Assembly: GCA_048262655.1 (NCBI GenBank)
Contig: JBLXEY010000004.1
Location: 124,001-188,000, forward strand
Source of the DNA: JABMNT01 sp048262655
GTDB lineage: Bacteria > Pseudomonadota > Alphaproteobacteria > Rhodospirillales > Casp-alpha2
Length of the DNA: 64,000 nucleotides
Direction: 5' to 3'
Shown here: positions 51,076 through 59,969 of the stretch, piece after piece
Position numbering within the stretch: position 1 is the stretch's first letter
Layout of the letters: each line of letters starts with the position of its first letter
The notes under the pieces: model-generated
What the model saw: only the letters and a program-made list of their open reading frames with translations
Databases searched by the model: none
What the model was told of the DNA's origin: nothing
Position numbers and translations under genes: made by a program

Positions 51076-51306
51076 CTAGTGGACGTAGACGGGAAAAAGT
51101 TCATTTTCCAACACCAGCATTTGCGCGGCATCGCGGTTCTCGACAAAGGCGAGATGCCGGCCATCTGCCGCATAAATCGCATAACCTGAGACGTTTCCAT
51201 CTTTTGTCGGTTTCAGGTACGCAAAGGCATTTGATCCCCATTGCGCAAAATCTTGTGCGGACATTGGCATGTGAGTTTTGCTGTGTTGTGTCGGCGTGTT
51301 TTCCAT
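51076..51306 (-). CDS. DUF1150 family protein
   Basis: A 76-residue cytoplasmic protein with the DUF1150 pattern: GSNAFAYLKP, YAIYAADGRHLAFVENRDAA, then a C-terminal LFPVYVH. The family is confined largely to alphaproteobacteria, its function is unknown, and it commonly sits beside small heat-shock genes as here. It is 70 bp downstream of hsp20 on the same strand and convergent with ptsN. Confidence 0.88.
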   Translation of the reverse strand: MENTPTQHSKTHMPMSAQDFAQWGSNAFAYLKPTKDGNVSGYAIYAADGRHLAFVENRDAAQMLVLENELFPVYVH

Positions 51307-51376
51307 TTGTGAACACCTTTCATCTAAGCCCCCGCAGATTCGGCAGGCTTTATACTTGGCTTCTTCAGGTTATGGG

Positions 51377-51835
51377 TCAATCAACGTTGATTGTTGTCGG
51401 GCGCTTTTTTTTGCGGTCCGGAGCTGCGTTCTCGATTTTAATCGTGCGCACATCCGGCTCCGGAACAATCCGCTCCAGATCGACGTGTAACAGGCCATTA
51501 TCCAGCCCGGCGCCGGTAACTTCGATCCCTTCCGCCAGGACAAAGCTGCGCTGGAACTGACGAGCGGCAATGCCTCTGTGAATAAATACACGATGTGAGT
51601 CGTCCTCAATATTCTGGCCACGAACAACCAGTTCATTGTCTTCAACCGTGACATTGAGTTCTTCCATCGAAAAACCGGCAACCGCGAGTGTAATGCGCAG
51701 GCCATATTCACTGGTTTGTTCGATGTTGTAAGGGGGGTATCCTTCCGATGACGCTTTGGCGGCTCGGTCTAAAACCCGTTCGAAGTTTTCGAATCCCAAT
51801 AACAAAGGACTGTTAAAAGCAGACATTCGAGACAT
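51377..51835 (-). CDS. Hsp20 family small heat-shock protein
   Basis: An ATP-independent holdase chaperone of 152 residues. The N-terminus SRMSAFNSPLLLGFENFERVL is like IbpA. The alpha-crystallin domain runs from about PPYNIEQTSEYGLRITLAVAG to LDNGLLHVDLERIVPE, with A/G-x-L rendered as GLLHVDL. The C-terminal tail is basic and ends TTINVD, with an I-x-V-like anchor. The ATG at 51835 follows AGGAGG; the frame upstream to 51958 is untranslated sequence. DUF1150 follows in the same operon. Confidence 0.93.
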   Translation of the reverse strand: MSRMSAFNSPLLLGFENFERVLDRAAKASSEGYPPYNIEQTSEYGLRITLAVAGFSMEELNVTVEDNELVVRGQNIEDDSHRVFIHRGIAARQFQRSFVLAEGIEVTGAGLDNGLLHVDLERIVPEPDVRTIKIENAAPDRKKKRPTTINVD

Positions 51836-51999
51836 TACGCGTGCTCCTCCTGTTTTGAGCGAGTACGAAGTTCGGGCCCAGAAGCTGGCACCCAACGCGG
51901 CTTTCAAATCAAAAGCCACATCCATTTGTAAATTTGGCCTAAAATACCGGGCTGTCAATAGGCCGCGCGTAAATGGGGCGAACCTATGTGCAGCCTGTA

Positions 52000-53064
52000 T
52001 TACGAGCCGGCTTTTTTATCCTCAATAATGTTATCCATGCGTTTGTTGATGCGCGAGGCTTTGTAATTGGGGATTTTAAAAGCCCAGCCAGAGGTATGGT
52101 CGGAAATTGTTTTGGCTTGTGCACGGGCCTCATCATTGGAACCAGAGCTGGAAATTTTAATCCAGGCCTCTGAATTTTCTTCGTCTTCCGCGGCACCTTC
52201 GATAGTCAATTCAATCATCTGTACTTTAACCGTCATGCCGGAAAACGTTTGATATTCTGCGGTCACACCCGTCGCCTTGTCGAAATCAAAATGGCTATCT
52301 TTTCGGACGTCCTGGAGATCGAGTTCCTCAAGAACTGTCGCCATATTCTTGGGGTCTGTATCGAATTTGAGCTTTTTATCTTCCGGGATATTCAACAATG
52401 TGAACGCTTCACTGTTTTCTGTTGCTTTTTCCACCGTCAAACGCTCCCCATCCGCATGGGTGAAGGTGGCTGTTTTAATTGTGTTTCCGGGGATATTTGT
52501 CACGTCCGTTTTCAGCCAGTCAGAAGGTGACTTGCTCGCCTCCAATTGACCTATGGCTAGCCAGCTTTGGTCTTCACCTGGAAACCTCAGATAGATGCCA
52601 TCGCGCGTTGTTCCAGGCATGTTATAGCGGGTTTTTCCAAGGAGAACGTCAGCCAGAAGGTCGCCATCTGCGCCGGATACACTGACATGGCGGGCACGAG
52701 ATTCATCAACCGTCGTGTCGCGCAAGTCCAGTTTGGCGTAAAGTTCCGATTTCTTCGTTTTGGCTTCCATGTAAACCAAATCGGCCAATCCAATCAGCGC
52801 TTTCTGAATGCTTTTGACTTCAGCAGGATAGCCATCGCTTTCCTTCATCGTCCAGCCATCAGTGCCGCGCATCAGGGTCATTTCCCGCTGACCAGTGACG
52901 ATTTTCACCTGCGTCACATCATTCAGTTTTTCCCTGAGGTCGGGGAATACTTTTGTGTTCTCTGACAAAGTTTCAAAACCGCGTTCTGTACTAACGGCGT
53001 ATCCGGCGGCTGCAACAGCGATCAACGAAGCTGCGGCAAGGACAGATAAAAGACGTGGAGACAT
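52000..53064 (-). CDS. DUF4340 domain-containing membrane-anchored protein
   Basis: A 354-residue protein with one N-terminal membrane helix (RLLSVLAAASLIAVAAAGYAV) and a large, probably periplasmic region rich in beta-strands: FPDLREKLNDVTQVKI, GWTMKESDGYPA, SWLAIGQLEASKSPSDWL. This matches DUF4340, which regularly accompanies GldG-type ABC modules. It is the last gene of the ABC operon here, 29 bp after the GldG-like gene. The function is unknown; it may be a periplasmic or cell-surface accessory. Confidence 0.85.
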   Translation of the reverse strand: MSPRLLSVLAAASLIAVAAAGYAVSTERGFETLSENTKVFPDLREKLNDVTQVKIVTGQREMTLMRGTDGWTMKESDGYPAEVKSIQKALIGLADLVYMEAKTKKSELYAKLDLRDTTVDESRARHVSVSGADGDLLADVLLGKTRYNMPGTTRDGIYLRFPGEDQSWLAIGQLEASKSPSDWLKTDVTNIPGNTIKTATFTHADGERLTVEKATENSEAFTLLNIPEDKKLKFDTDPKNMATVLEELDLQDVRKDSHFDFDKATGVTAEYQTFSGMTVKVQMIELTIEGAAEDEENSEAWIKISSSGSNDEARAQAKTISDHTSGWAFKIPNYKASRINKRMDNIIEDKKAGS

Positions 53065-53093
53065 TTTGTATTTCCTTAAAGCATGAACGAGGA

Positions 53094-54980
53094 TTATTGA
53101 GTTACCGAAGCGGCCCGACGTCGCGATTTCCGAACACGTCCGGAAATCATCGAGATGACCAGAAGAACAAGGGGTATCGCTGCAATGTTTAAAAATTTAA
53201 GCCATGAATCGAGTTTGTCGATATCCTGACGCAAGGCCAATTGCACATCACGCAGTTCCTTTCGGATCGTCGTCATCTCGTTGCGGAAGTTGTCAACGGA
53301 AGCTTTTTCTTCAGCGTTCATGATGACTTCACCGGTAGCATCTTCGCGTCGGAGCACCTTGTTCAACTTGGCGCGCAGATCGACCAATTTATCTTGCAGT
53401 TCTTTTTCCTTGGTCCGGTAACGCTGTTCGGCTTCGCGCTGAATGTCCTGTACCATATGGAAGGGGCGTTGGGTGCGCGTACGCCCCCGCAGGTCAATCA
53501 GGTCACTGCTGCCTGTTAGGTTATCTACCGCGTTGATAACAAAGTCGCCGTTATTGGCATGAGGTACCAACGTCATATTGCCGAAGACGTCCTGACGATC
53601 GACCCACAGTCGGTCCGAAAGAAAATCCGTATCTGCAACGACGACGACATTTATACCGGAAGGTGATTCTCCGATATGCTCTTCAACATCATCCACAAGT
53701 TTCATATCTTTTGATGGGCCATCCGGATAGGCAGACTTAGCGGGCCCTGATATACGTGCCGCCAGGGTGAGTATTTTGTTTTCAGGAACAAATGTTCTGA
53801 AAAGCTCAACAACATCCGGGCGTAGCATAACTTTCTCCCGGTCAATTTGCATGGATTGTGTGCTGGTTTGCAGGAGCGGTGTGATCGTTGTTGTGGCCCC
53901 ATCAAGGGGGTCGAGAATACCCGCCGAGCCTACGTTAACCAGCTGCAGCTCTCCTGTAATCACGTCGTCACGCGCCATGTTTTGCGCGGTCAGTGAAAGC
54001 CACGCAACGTAGCTTGTGACGGCCAGTTTTCCGCCCTGTTGGACGTTTACCCGCCGTGCGGTCTCAATATCTCCCGCAACTTTATCTTTCACCAGATTAA
54101 CGCCCCAGGCATTAAGGATCGTATCAAAATCCGAAACGGTATCATTCTGGTTTTGACCGCCGGGTCGGGCGGCAAGTTCAGCATTGCTATCGACAAAGAC
54201 AATGGCCCTGCCACCCCGCAAAACGAATTGATCAATGCTGTATTTCATCTCAGGGCGCAGGCCCTTCGGATGCACGAGCATCAGAATATCAACGTCTTTA
54301 GGGATGTTGACCATTTCTCGGGGAATTGGAATAACTTCAAAAAACTCGCTTAACTGATCGACAATCGCCCAGCGCGGCTGCTGTCCTGCTCGCGGACCCA
54401 TGCCACCGTTGATTGGCAGCGAACTCAAGATTCCTACGACCTGTTTTTGCGGGTCAGCAATGGTATGGATTAATTTTGTTATGTCGTATTCAAGAAATGT
54501 CTCACGCTCTGGAGACAAAAAGCCGATTAAGCCTTCGTCGTCTGTACTGTTGTAAGCAGACAATCCGAAGTATCCGAGATCACCCGCCTGATTGATTGGA
54601 AGACCCTTTATACCGGCAGCGACCGCCATATCTTCTGCATCAGAAAACGGCTCCGGATTGAGGATTTTAAGGTCCACTTTGCCATTTGAAATTTTGACAT
54701 ATTGTCCCAGCAATTCGCGAACACGCTTGAAATAAGTCGCATGTTGCGGGCTTTGCTCGCCAAGCGCTTTGCTAAAGAAAAGTCTTACGGTGACCGGTTC
54801 ATCAATCTTTGAGAGCACATTGCGCGTGCCATCGGACAGCGTGTACAATTTTCCTTGCGTAAGATCGAGCTGCAAAGCTTTGAAGGTTGCGTTTGAGAAG
54901 ACATTCACAGCCAGTAAAAGGACAACAGCCAGAACCAGCGCCGCGATTGCCAAAGATTGTGGTTTTGTATTCGAAATCAT
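53094..54980 (-). CDS. GldG-like ABC transporter auxiliary protein
   Basis: A 628-residue protein with an N-terminal membrane helix (SLAIAALVLAVVLLLAVNVF), then the family region LDLTQGKLYTLSDGTRNVL and EPVTVRLFFSKALGEQSPQH. An IFT52/GldG-like domain follows with DILMLVHPKGLRPEMKYSID and VFVDSNAEL. A coiled coil (~residues 510-590) precedes the C-terminal helix (FLNIAAIPLVLLVISMI). GldG partners the GldA/GldF transporter in Bacteroidetes gliding; outside that phylum the role is unknown. The ATG at 54980 follows GAGGGG and lies 11 bp after the permease. Confidence 0.88.
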   Translation of the reverse strand: MISNTKPQSLAIAALVLAVVLLLAVNVFSNATFKALQLDLTQGKLYTLSDGTRNVLSKIDEPVTVRLFFSKALGEQSPQHATYFKRVRELLGQYVKISNGKVDLKILNPEPFSDAEDMAVAAGIKGLPINQAGDLGYFGLSAYNSTDDEGLIGFLSPERETFLEYDITKLIHTIADPQKQVVGILSSLPINGGMGPRAGQQPRWAIVDQLSEFFEVIPIPREMVNIPKDVDILMLVHPKGLRPEMKYSIDQFVLRGGRAIVFVDSNAELAARPGGQNQNDTVSDFDTILNAWGVNLVKDKVAGDIETARRVNVQQGGKLAVTSYVAWLSLTAQNMARDDVITGELQLVNVGSAGILDPLDGATTTITPLLQTSTQSMQIDREKVMLRPDVVELFRTFVPENKILTLAARISGPAKSAYPDGPSKDMKLVDDVEEHIGESPSGINVVVVADTDFLSDRLWVDRQDVFGNMTLVPHANNGDFVINAVDNLTGSSDLIDLRGRTRTQRPFHMVQDIQREAEQRYRTKEKELQDKLVDLRAKLNKVLRREDATGEVIMNAEEKASVDNFRNEMTTIRKELRDVQLALRQDIDKLDSWLKFLNIAAIPLVLLVISMISGRVRKSRRRAASVTQ

Positions 54981-54991
54981 AATGATGCCCC

Positions 54992-55726
54992 TCAAGCCGA
55001 CTTTTTCAGATCGACGACAATCACGTTGGCAAACAGCCAAAACGCAATTAACGAGAAAAAGAAAATGAAGTCGCGTAAATCAAGAACGCCGTTCGTTACG
55101 GCTTGAAAATGTGTCAGAAAACTAAATGAAGCGATCGTCTCGACCAGAACTTCTGGCGCCCAGCCACGGAAAAAATTCAAAACCAGATCAAGGCCGCTCA
55201 TGGTGAACAGAAAACACACTGTTGCTGCAACAATGAAGGCGATCACTTGATTTTTTGTCAATGCCGATAGGCAGGAACCAATAGATAAAAAAGCCCCCGC
55301 CATGAGCAGGCTACCGACATAGCTTGCCAGGATAACGCCGTTGTCCGGATCACCGAGGACGTTGACTGTGACCCACATGGGAAAAGTCAATGTCAGCGCA
55401 ATGCCGGTAAAGGCCCAAGCGGCCAGAAATTTACCGATCACGGCTTGCGTCGTTGAAATAGGCAAGGTCATCAACAGTTCGATCGTGCCTGACTTTCTTT
55501 CCTCAGCCCAAAGGCGCATGGATATTGCCGGAATAAGAGCCAGATAGAGCCAGGGGTGATAACTGAAAAAGGAAATCAGGTCTGCTTGTCCGCGTTCAAA
55601 GAAATTACCAATAAAAAACGCGAACGCGCCGGTCAGGGCCAGGAAGATGACAAGAAAGACGTAGGCAACGGGCGTCGCGAAATATGCCGATATTTCGCGA
55701 CGTGCGATGGTCATAATATTATGCAT
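54992..55726 (-). CDS. ABC-2 type permease (GldF-like)
   Basis: A 244-residue inner-membrane permease with six segments. The cytosolic start TIARREISAYFATPVAYVF, the loop MRLWAEERKSGTIELLMTLP (the usual ABC-2 coupling element, EERKSGT) and the C-terminal FFFSLIAFWLFANVIVV are typical of GldF/NosY-type permeases. ATG 55726 with GGAGG upstream overlaps the ATPase gene by 8 bp; a longer open frame is not coding. It works with the ATPase and the GldG-like subunit. Confidence 0.9.
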   Translation of the reverse strand: MHNIMTIARREISAYFATPVAYVFLVIFLALTGAFAFFIGNFFERGQADLISFFSYHPWLYLALIPAISMRLWAEERKSGTIELLMTLPISTTQAVIGKFLAAWAFTGIALTLTFPMWVTVNVLGDPDNGVILASYVGSLLMAGAFLSIGSCLSALTKNQVIAFIVAATVCFLFTMSGLDLVLNFFRGWAPEVLVETIASFSFLTHFQAVTNGVLDLRDFIFFFSLIAFWLFANVIVVDLKKSA

Positions 55727-56651
55727 GGTTGATTTCCTCCGAAGTCGTGATCTGGCGGAAAACATCATCAAGGGCGCCGCGTTCCACGTATAGGCCTTCA
55801 ATCGGTAATTTTTTATCACGGATGGCAAGCGCGACATCCTTGCTGTTCGATCCGGTTAACCGCAGTTGCCGATCTCCCCCGTCAACCGGGCTCAGAGATC
55901 CCAATGGGCTGAGGGCCTCACGGACAAGGTCCTCACCACCTGCTTCCGGGGTAATCAAAATTGTGTTGTGGTTTGGATCGCGCGCGAGCAGTTCTTCTGG
56001 CGTCCCGTCCGCCAAAAGCTGACCCTTTGAAATAATGACGGCGCGTGAGCAGACTGCTTCGACCTCTTCAAGAATGTGGGTCGAAATAATAATCGCCTTG
56101 TCGCTTGCCATTTCTTCAATCAACTGACGGACATGATGTTTTTGGTTGGGGTCTAGGCCGTCTGTCGGTTCATCAAGAATCAGAATTTCCGGGTCATGGA
56201 GCATTGCCTGGGCCAGCCCGACGCGGCGTTTATAACCTTTTGAAAGGGTATCAATCGGTTGATTGTAGACATCGGACAGACGAACACGTTCCACGGTCTT
56301 GTCGATGTTTGCCGACTTTTCTTTCCCATGAAACCCCCGAATTTCTGCAACAAAACTCAAGAAAGATCCTGTTGTCATATCCCCATAACTGGGCGCGCCT
56401 TCCGGCATGTAGCCAATCCGCTGTTTGACCTCGACAGGCGAACGGCTGACATCGAACCCGGCGATGTGGGCTTTCCCCGATGTTGGCTCCAGAAAGCCTG
56501 AAATCATTTTCATTGTCGTCGATTTACCAGCACCGTTCGGCCCCAGAAAGCCAAGGACTTGACCTTTTGGTACGGTGAGGTCAATTCCGTCTACGGCTTT
56601 AAAGGCGCCGAAAGACTTGGATAATTGTTCGAGAACTATCAATTGTGACAT
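55719..56651 (-). CDS. ABC transporter ATP-binding protein (GldA-like)
   Basis: A 310-residue ATPase: Walker A FLGPNGAGKSTTMKMI, signature LSKGYKRRVGLAQAM, Walker B ILILDEPTDGLDPNQKHH and H-loop IISTHILEEVEAV. The extra C-terminal ~80 residues (EGLYVERGALDDVFRQIT) are those of the CcmA/GldA/NatA class. It starts the four-gene operon ATPase-permease-GldG-like-DUF4340. The exported substrate is unknown. Confidence 0.93.
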   Translation of the reverse strand: MSQLIVLEQLSKSFGAFKAVDGIDLTVPKGQVLGFLGPNGAGKSTTMKMISGFLEPTSGKAHIAGFDVSRSPVEVKQRIGYMPEGAPSYGDMTTGSFLSFVAEIRGFHGKEKSANIDKTVERVRLSDVYNQPIDTLSKGYKRRVGLAQAMLHDPEILILDEPTDGLDPNQKHHVRQLIEEMASDKAIIISTHILEEVEAVCSRAVIISKGQLLADGTPEELLARDPNHNTILITPEAGGEDLVREALSPLGSLSPVDGGDRQLRLTGSNSKDVALAIRDKKLPIEGLYVERGALDDVFRQITTSEEINHA

Positions 56652-57040
56652 AAACGCATCCCGTCGTCAGGTGCTGATAGGAGGGAGCAAGTTTTTCGAT
56701 TGTCCTGCCTCCCCGCAGCACTGTTTGTTTGTCCTAGTTTGCCAGCGTCTGAAGAACGCCCTCCACTAGCGCTGAAAAATATAGGCGGTGAAAAAGACGG
56801 ATCAAGCTTTTGCATGAGAAAAAACACGATAAATCCAGCCAGCCGTTTTATAGCCCATTCGTGATGATCTTGTAGCATAAAAATATTAATTTAAAACAAT
56901 AACTTAACGCGATTTGTTTGTTTCTCTGCGTGATCGGGAGTTGTGGCAGGCGTTACATGGGCAGCGTAAAGTGGCGGATTTGCGGTGTTGAGATTGTGGT
57001 GTGGGGCAATTCTTCTATAAATGGGCCCATTGGTAGGGGA
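56652..57040. other. Intergenic region, 389 bp
   Basis: This stretch lies between the divergent ABC-ATPase gene and the dioxygenase-like gene. I see no RNA gene or convincing small gene. It should contain promoters for both. If the dioxygenase starts at 56957 instead of 57041, it shortens to ~305 bp. Confidence 0.6.
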
Positions 57041-57892
57041 ATGCAGGTGGACGTTTCTATTGAAAATATAGCCTTTTGGCGGGAATTGGCGCCTGAAATG
57101 ACCATTGAAGTGCTGGATTCAAGCGCCCAGCCCATCGCCATCGACGAAAAATCATTGACGGAGATCGGGCAACGCATGACGCGGGACGGGTTTCTGCAAC
57201 TGCCACCTGTGCTTGCCGGGCATGAAGTGTCTGCGGTGTGTCGGGCGATTGAACGGTTGCAATCCGTTAATTTGCCGCCTGTCTATATTTATGTGTACGA
57301 TCAACCTTGGCGGCTGTTCCAACGCCTGTCGCCATTGCTGCGTCATTTTCTTGGGCATCAATATGCGTTACTCCCCAATTTCTGGGCCTGGTCGATCCCG
57401 CTTGTCGATCAGGCCGCGGGCTGGCCCCTGCACCGCGATTGTGACGCCCAGACCCGTTTTGACAATCCGGATTTTGGTCAAACGCTGATGAGTTTGTCAC
57501 TCTGGTTGCCGTTGAGCGATGCGACACTGGAGAATGGATGCATGTATGTTCTGCCTAAATCCAGGCAGGAGCGCTATCCGGAGACCATCAAAAGCGTCGA
57601 CGAAATCGACGATGCTGACCGACGGGCCTTACCGGCAAAGGCCGGTTCAGTCCTCGGGTGGTCACAGGATTTGTATCACTGGAGCGGCAGTGTAACCGCG
57701 CAGGCCCGCAATCCGCGCGTGAGTTTGTCGCTGGAATTTCAGAATACAAGCTTCGAGGCTCTCGCGGAACCTCTGCTGGATGTTGGTGCGCCTCCGCAAT
57801 TCAGTGCTCGCCTGGCGCTGATCGCGCAGCAGTTTGACAAGTACAGACATATGGAAATGCAAAAGCCACCTGAAACTCTGCCAACGGTATAA
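57041..57892 (+). CDS. Phytanoyl-CoA dioxygenase-family protein
   Basis: A 283-residue Fe(II)/2-oxoglutarate-type oxygenase fold. The facial triad is visible: His131 and Asp133 in WPLHRDCDAQ and His213 in DLYHWSGS, with Arg226 (ARNPRVS) placed to hold 2-oxoglutarate. LENGCMYVLPKSRQ is a typical PhyH loop. The substrate is unknown. Start uncertain: ATG 57041 has AGGGGA very close upstream; ATG 56957 or TTG 56918 would add up to 41 residues that do not look like family sequence. It is monocistronic, with no pathway neighbours. Confidence 0.8.
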   Translation: MQVDVSIENIAFWRELAPEMTIEVLDSSAQPIAIDEKSLTEIGQRMTRDGFLQLPPVLAGHEVSAVCRAIERLQSVNLPPVYIYVYDQPWRLFQRLSPLLRHFLGHQYALLPNFWAWSIPLVDQAAGWPLHRDCDAQTRFDNPDFGQTLMSLSLWLPLSDATLENGCMYVLPKSRQERYPETIKSVDEIDDADRRALPAKAGSVLGWSQDLYHWSGSVTAQARNPRVSLSLEFQNTSFEALAEPLLDVGAPPQFSARLALIAQQFDKYRHMEMQKPPETLPTV

Positions 57893-58008
57893 GAGTTTCT
57901 AAAAAACAGACGACCGGATAACGGTTTATCGTTCGCGCTAAGACTTGCGCGGCCCCGGGCCTGAGATTAGGTTAACCCTTAACAGTTAACCAGATTTCAG
58001 GATGTTAC

Positions 58009-58308
58009 ATGAGCGTCGTTTTGGGCCCCTTGCTGCAAGTCGCAATTATCGTAGTTGATCTCTATATGTGGGTCATCATTATCGGCGTCGTCCTAAGTTG
58101 GCTGGTCGCTTTTAATGTGGTCAACACCAGCAATCGTTTCGTCTATCTGGTAGGTGATTTTGTTCACAGGGTAACGGAGCCGGCATTGGGGCGCATACGC
58201 GGGATCTTGCCCAATATGGGCAGTCTTGATCTGTCTCCTATGCTTTTGATCCTTGGCTTGATTTTCCTCAAAGGCGTCCTGCAGAATCTGTTCATTCAGA
58301 CGCTTTAA
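58009..58308 (+). CDS. YggT family membrane protein
   Basis: A 99-residue inner-membrane protein with two hydrophobic spans (VAIIVVDLYMWVIIIGVVLSW and MLLILGLIFLKGVLQNLFI). Between them is the hallmark motif VTEPALGRIRGILPNMGSLDLSP. YggT/CcmB3-type proteins are linked to membrane or osmotic functions and to cofactor assembly in chloroplast homologues; the role here is not certain. It is followed by the DUF167 gene, a conserved yggT-yggU pairing. Confidence 0.92.
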   Translation: MSVVLGPLLQVAIIVVDLYMWVIIIGVVLSWLVAFNVVNTSNRFVYLVGDFVHRVTEPALGRIRGILPNMGSLDLSPMLLILGLIFLKGVLQNLFIQTL

Positions 58309-58348
58309 GCCCCTGTCACCTTCTTTCACCCGTGCAGCCGGTCTCTTT

Positions 58349-58642
58349 GTGCGCGTCCGGCTGACGCCAAACGCCAAAAGTGATCGTATCATTGGAATGG
58401 CTGCAGATGAAAATGGCGAGGGCCTTTTGCGCGTAGCGGTGACCGCCATAGCGGAGAATGGAAAAGCCAATAAAGCTCTGATAAAATTCCTGGCCAAACA
58501 ATGGTGCTTGTCAAAATCATCGATCACGCTTGTATCCGGGGTAAAAGAACGCCTCAAAATCCTTCATATTGAAGAGAATGCGGGAACCATGATAAACGAA
58601 TTGGAGAAATGGGCTGCGCAGGTTGCACCGCCATCACGCTAA
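58349..58642 (+). CDS. DUF167 (YggU) family protein
   Basis: A small soluble protein of about 97 residues. Family features are VRLTPNAKSDRI, the loop LLRVAVTAIAENGKANKAL and LIKFLAKQW, then ITLVSGVKERLKILHI. The function is unknown. The start is GTG at 58349, which removes a few residues seen in relatives; the frame stays open upstream to 58262 with only a CTG (58313) as an earlier candidate. It follows yggT by 40 bp and precedes folD by 20 bp. Confidence 0.88.
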   Translation: MRVRLTPNAKSDRIIGMAADENGEGLLRVAVTAIAENGKANKALIKFLAKQWCLSKSSITLVSGVKERLKILHIEENAGTMINELEKWAAQVAPPSR

Positions 58643-58662
58643 TTCGTCCAAAGGGGTTACAT

Positions 58663-59559
58663 ATGTCGACAGCTACACTCATTGATGGCAAATCGTTTGC
58701 AGCAAAACTTCGCGAACGCGTCGCTGACGAAATCACCCGGATCAAGCGGACAGAGGGACTAACACCGGGGCTGGCGGTCGTTCTCGTCGGTGAAGACCCA
58801 GCCAGCCAAGTCTATGTGCGGAATAAGGCGCAACAAACTGTTGAGGTTGGGATGCAATCATTTGAGCACCGACTGGACGCCACAACACCGCAGCAAGACC
58901 TTATGAATTTAATCGACACACTAAATACCGACGACGCTGTTCATGGGATTCTCGTCCAGCTGCCGTTACCAGATCACATTGATGAAGCCCAGGTGCTGAG
59001 CGCCATCAACCCGGACAAAGATGTGGATGGCTTTCATTTGATAAATGTCGGGCGTTTGTGGACGGGCGGCGATTCGCTTGTTCCTTGTACGCCCTACGGG
59101 TGTTTGATGATGCTGAAAGAGCATCTCGGAGATCTGACCGGAAAACGGGCGTTGATCCTGGGCCGCTCAAACATTGTCGGCAAGCCGATGGCTGCATTGC
59201 TTTTGCAAGAGAGCTGCACGGTATCAATCGCACATTCGCGGACCGTGGATCTGGCAGCGCGCTGTCGGGAGGCGGACATTCTGGTAGCTGCTGTCGGCCG
59301 CCCGATGATGGTGCAAGGCGACTGGATTAAACCGGGCGCCACCGTCATTGATGTTGGTATTAACCGGATTGATGCGCCGGAGCGTGGCGAAGGGAAGACG
59401 CGATTGGTTGGCGATGTGGACTTTGAGAGTGCGTGCCAGGTTGCGGGCGCCATTACACCGGTGCCGGGTGGTGTTGGGCCAATGACGATCGCGTGTTTGT
59501 TGCGCAACACGGTTGTTGCCGCCTGTCGGCAGGCGCATATCGCGGTTCCGAGCATATAA
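58663..59559 (+). CDS. folD: Methylenetetrahydrofolate dehydrogenase/cyclohydrolase
   Basis: FolD oxidises 5,10-methylene-THF to methenyl-THF (NADP) and hydrolyses this to 10-formyl-THF. The 298-residue protein shows VGEDPASQVYVRNKAQ, where the lysine of the Y-x3-K motif is catalytic. GILVQLPLPDHI, then DVDGFHLINVGRL, the dinucleotide motif ALILGRSNIVGKPMA and the C-terminal TPVPGGVGPMTIACL complete it. ATG 58663 follows the DUF167 stop by 20 bp. An earlier open frame is not coding. Confidence 0.97.
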   Translation: MSTATLIDGKSFAAKLRERVADEITRIKRTEGLTPGLAVVLVGEDPASQVYVRNKAQQTVEVGMQSFEHRLDATTPQQDLMNLIDTLNTDDAVHGILVQLPLPDHIDEAQVLSAINPDKDVDGFHLINVGRLWTGGDSLVPCTPYGCLMMLKEHLGDLTGKRALILGRSNIVGKPMAALLLQESCTVSIAHSRTVDLAARCREADILVAAVGRPMMVQGDWIKPGATVIDVGINRIDAPERGEGKTRLVGDVDFESACQVAGAITPVPGGVGPMTIACLLRNTVVAACRQAHIAVPSI

Positions 59560-59753
59560 CATCTAATCCCTTGAAAATAAACATTTTGCTGCACCAATTT
59601 ACTGCAGCATAAGTGCAGCATAAAAACCAAAACATGCCCGTTTGGCTGGAATGGGTTCTCTTCCGGTTCAGCCGCGGCAGGGCGGTAGATATGGGTCATG
59701 ACATTGATGATAACCTCTACTAGTATGACAAGATAATCTTGAGGATGCCTTGT

Positions 59754-59957
59754 ATGGACGCGATTTATCCAGTGCCCTGCCCGATATGTGGGGAAAGCCA
59801 AAATATTTTGCCCGGCGGGTTTGAGCCCCATGTGGAACCTTTTGGAAAGGTCAATTGTATGATTTGCAATCATCAATTTTCCAAATCAGAATATCGGGCG
59901 GGATTAGATGCGCGCGCTCGCGCGCTCGCTATGTTAACCGGACCGGTTTCCGAATAG
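59754..59957 (+). CDS. Small zinc-ribbon-like protein
   Basis: A 67-residue protein with two CxxC pairs: VPCPICGES near the start and NCMICNHQF about 28 residues later, a spacing that fits a zinc ribbon. The remainder is a short helix (RARALAML). No family can be named. The ATG at 59754 starts the frame well; it lies 12 bp before nnrU and may be co-translated. The 194 bp upstream (59560-59753) holds no gene, only a triplet of TGCAGCA-like words. Confidence 0.65.
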   Translation: MDAIYPVPCPICGESQNILPGGFEPHVEPFGKVNCMICNHQFSKSEYRAGLDARARALAMLTGPVSE

Positions 59958-59969
59958 TGCCGCCGCCGC

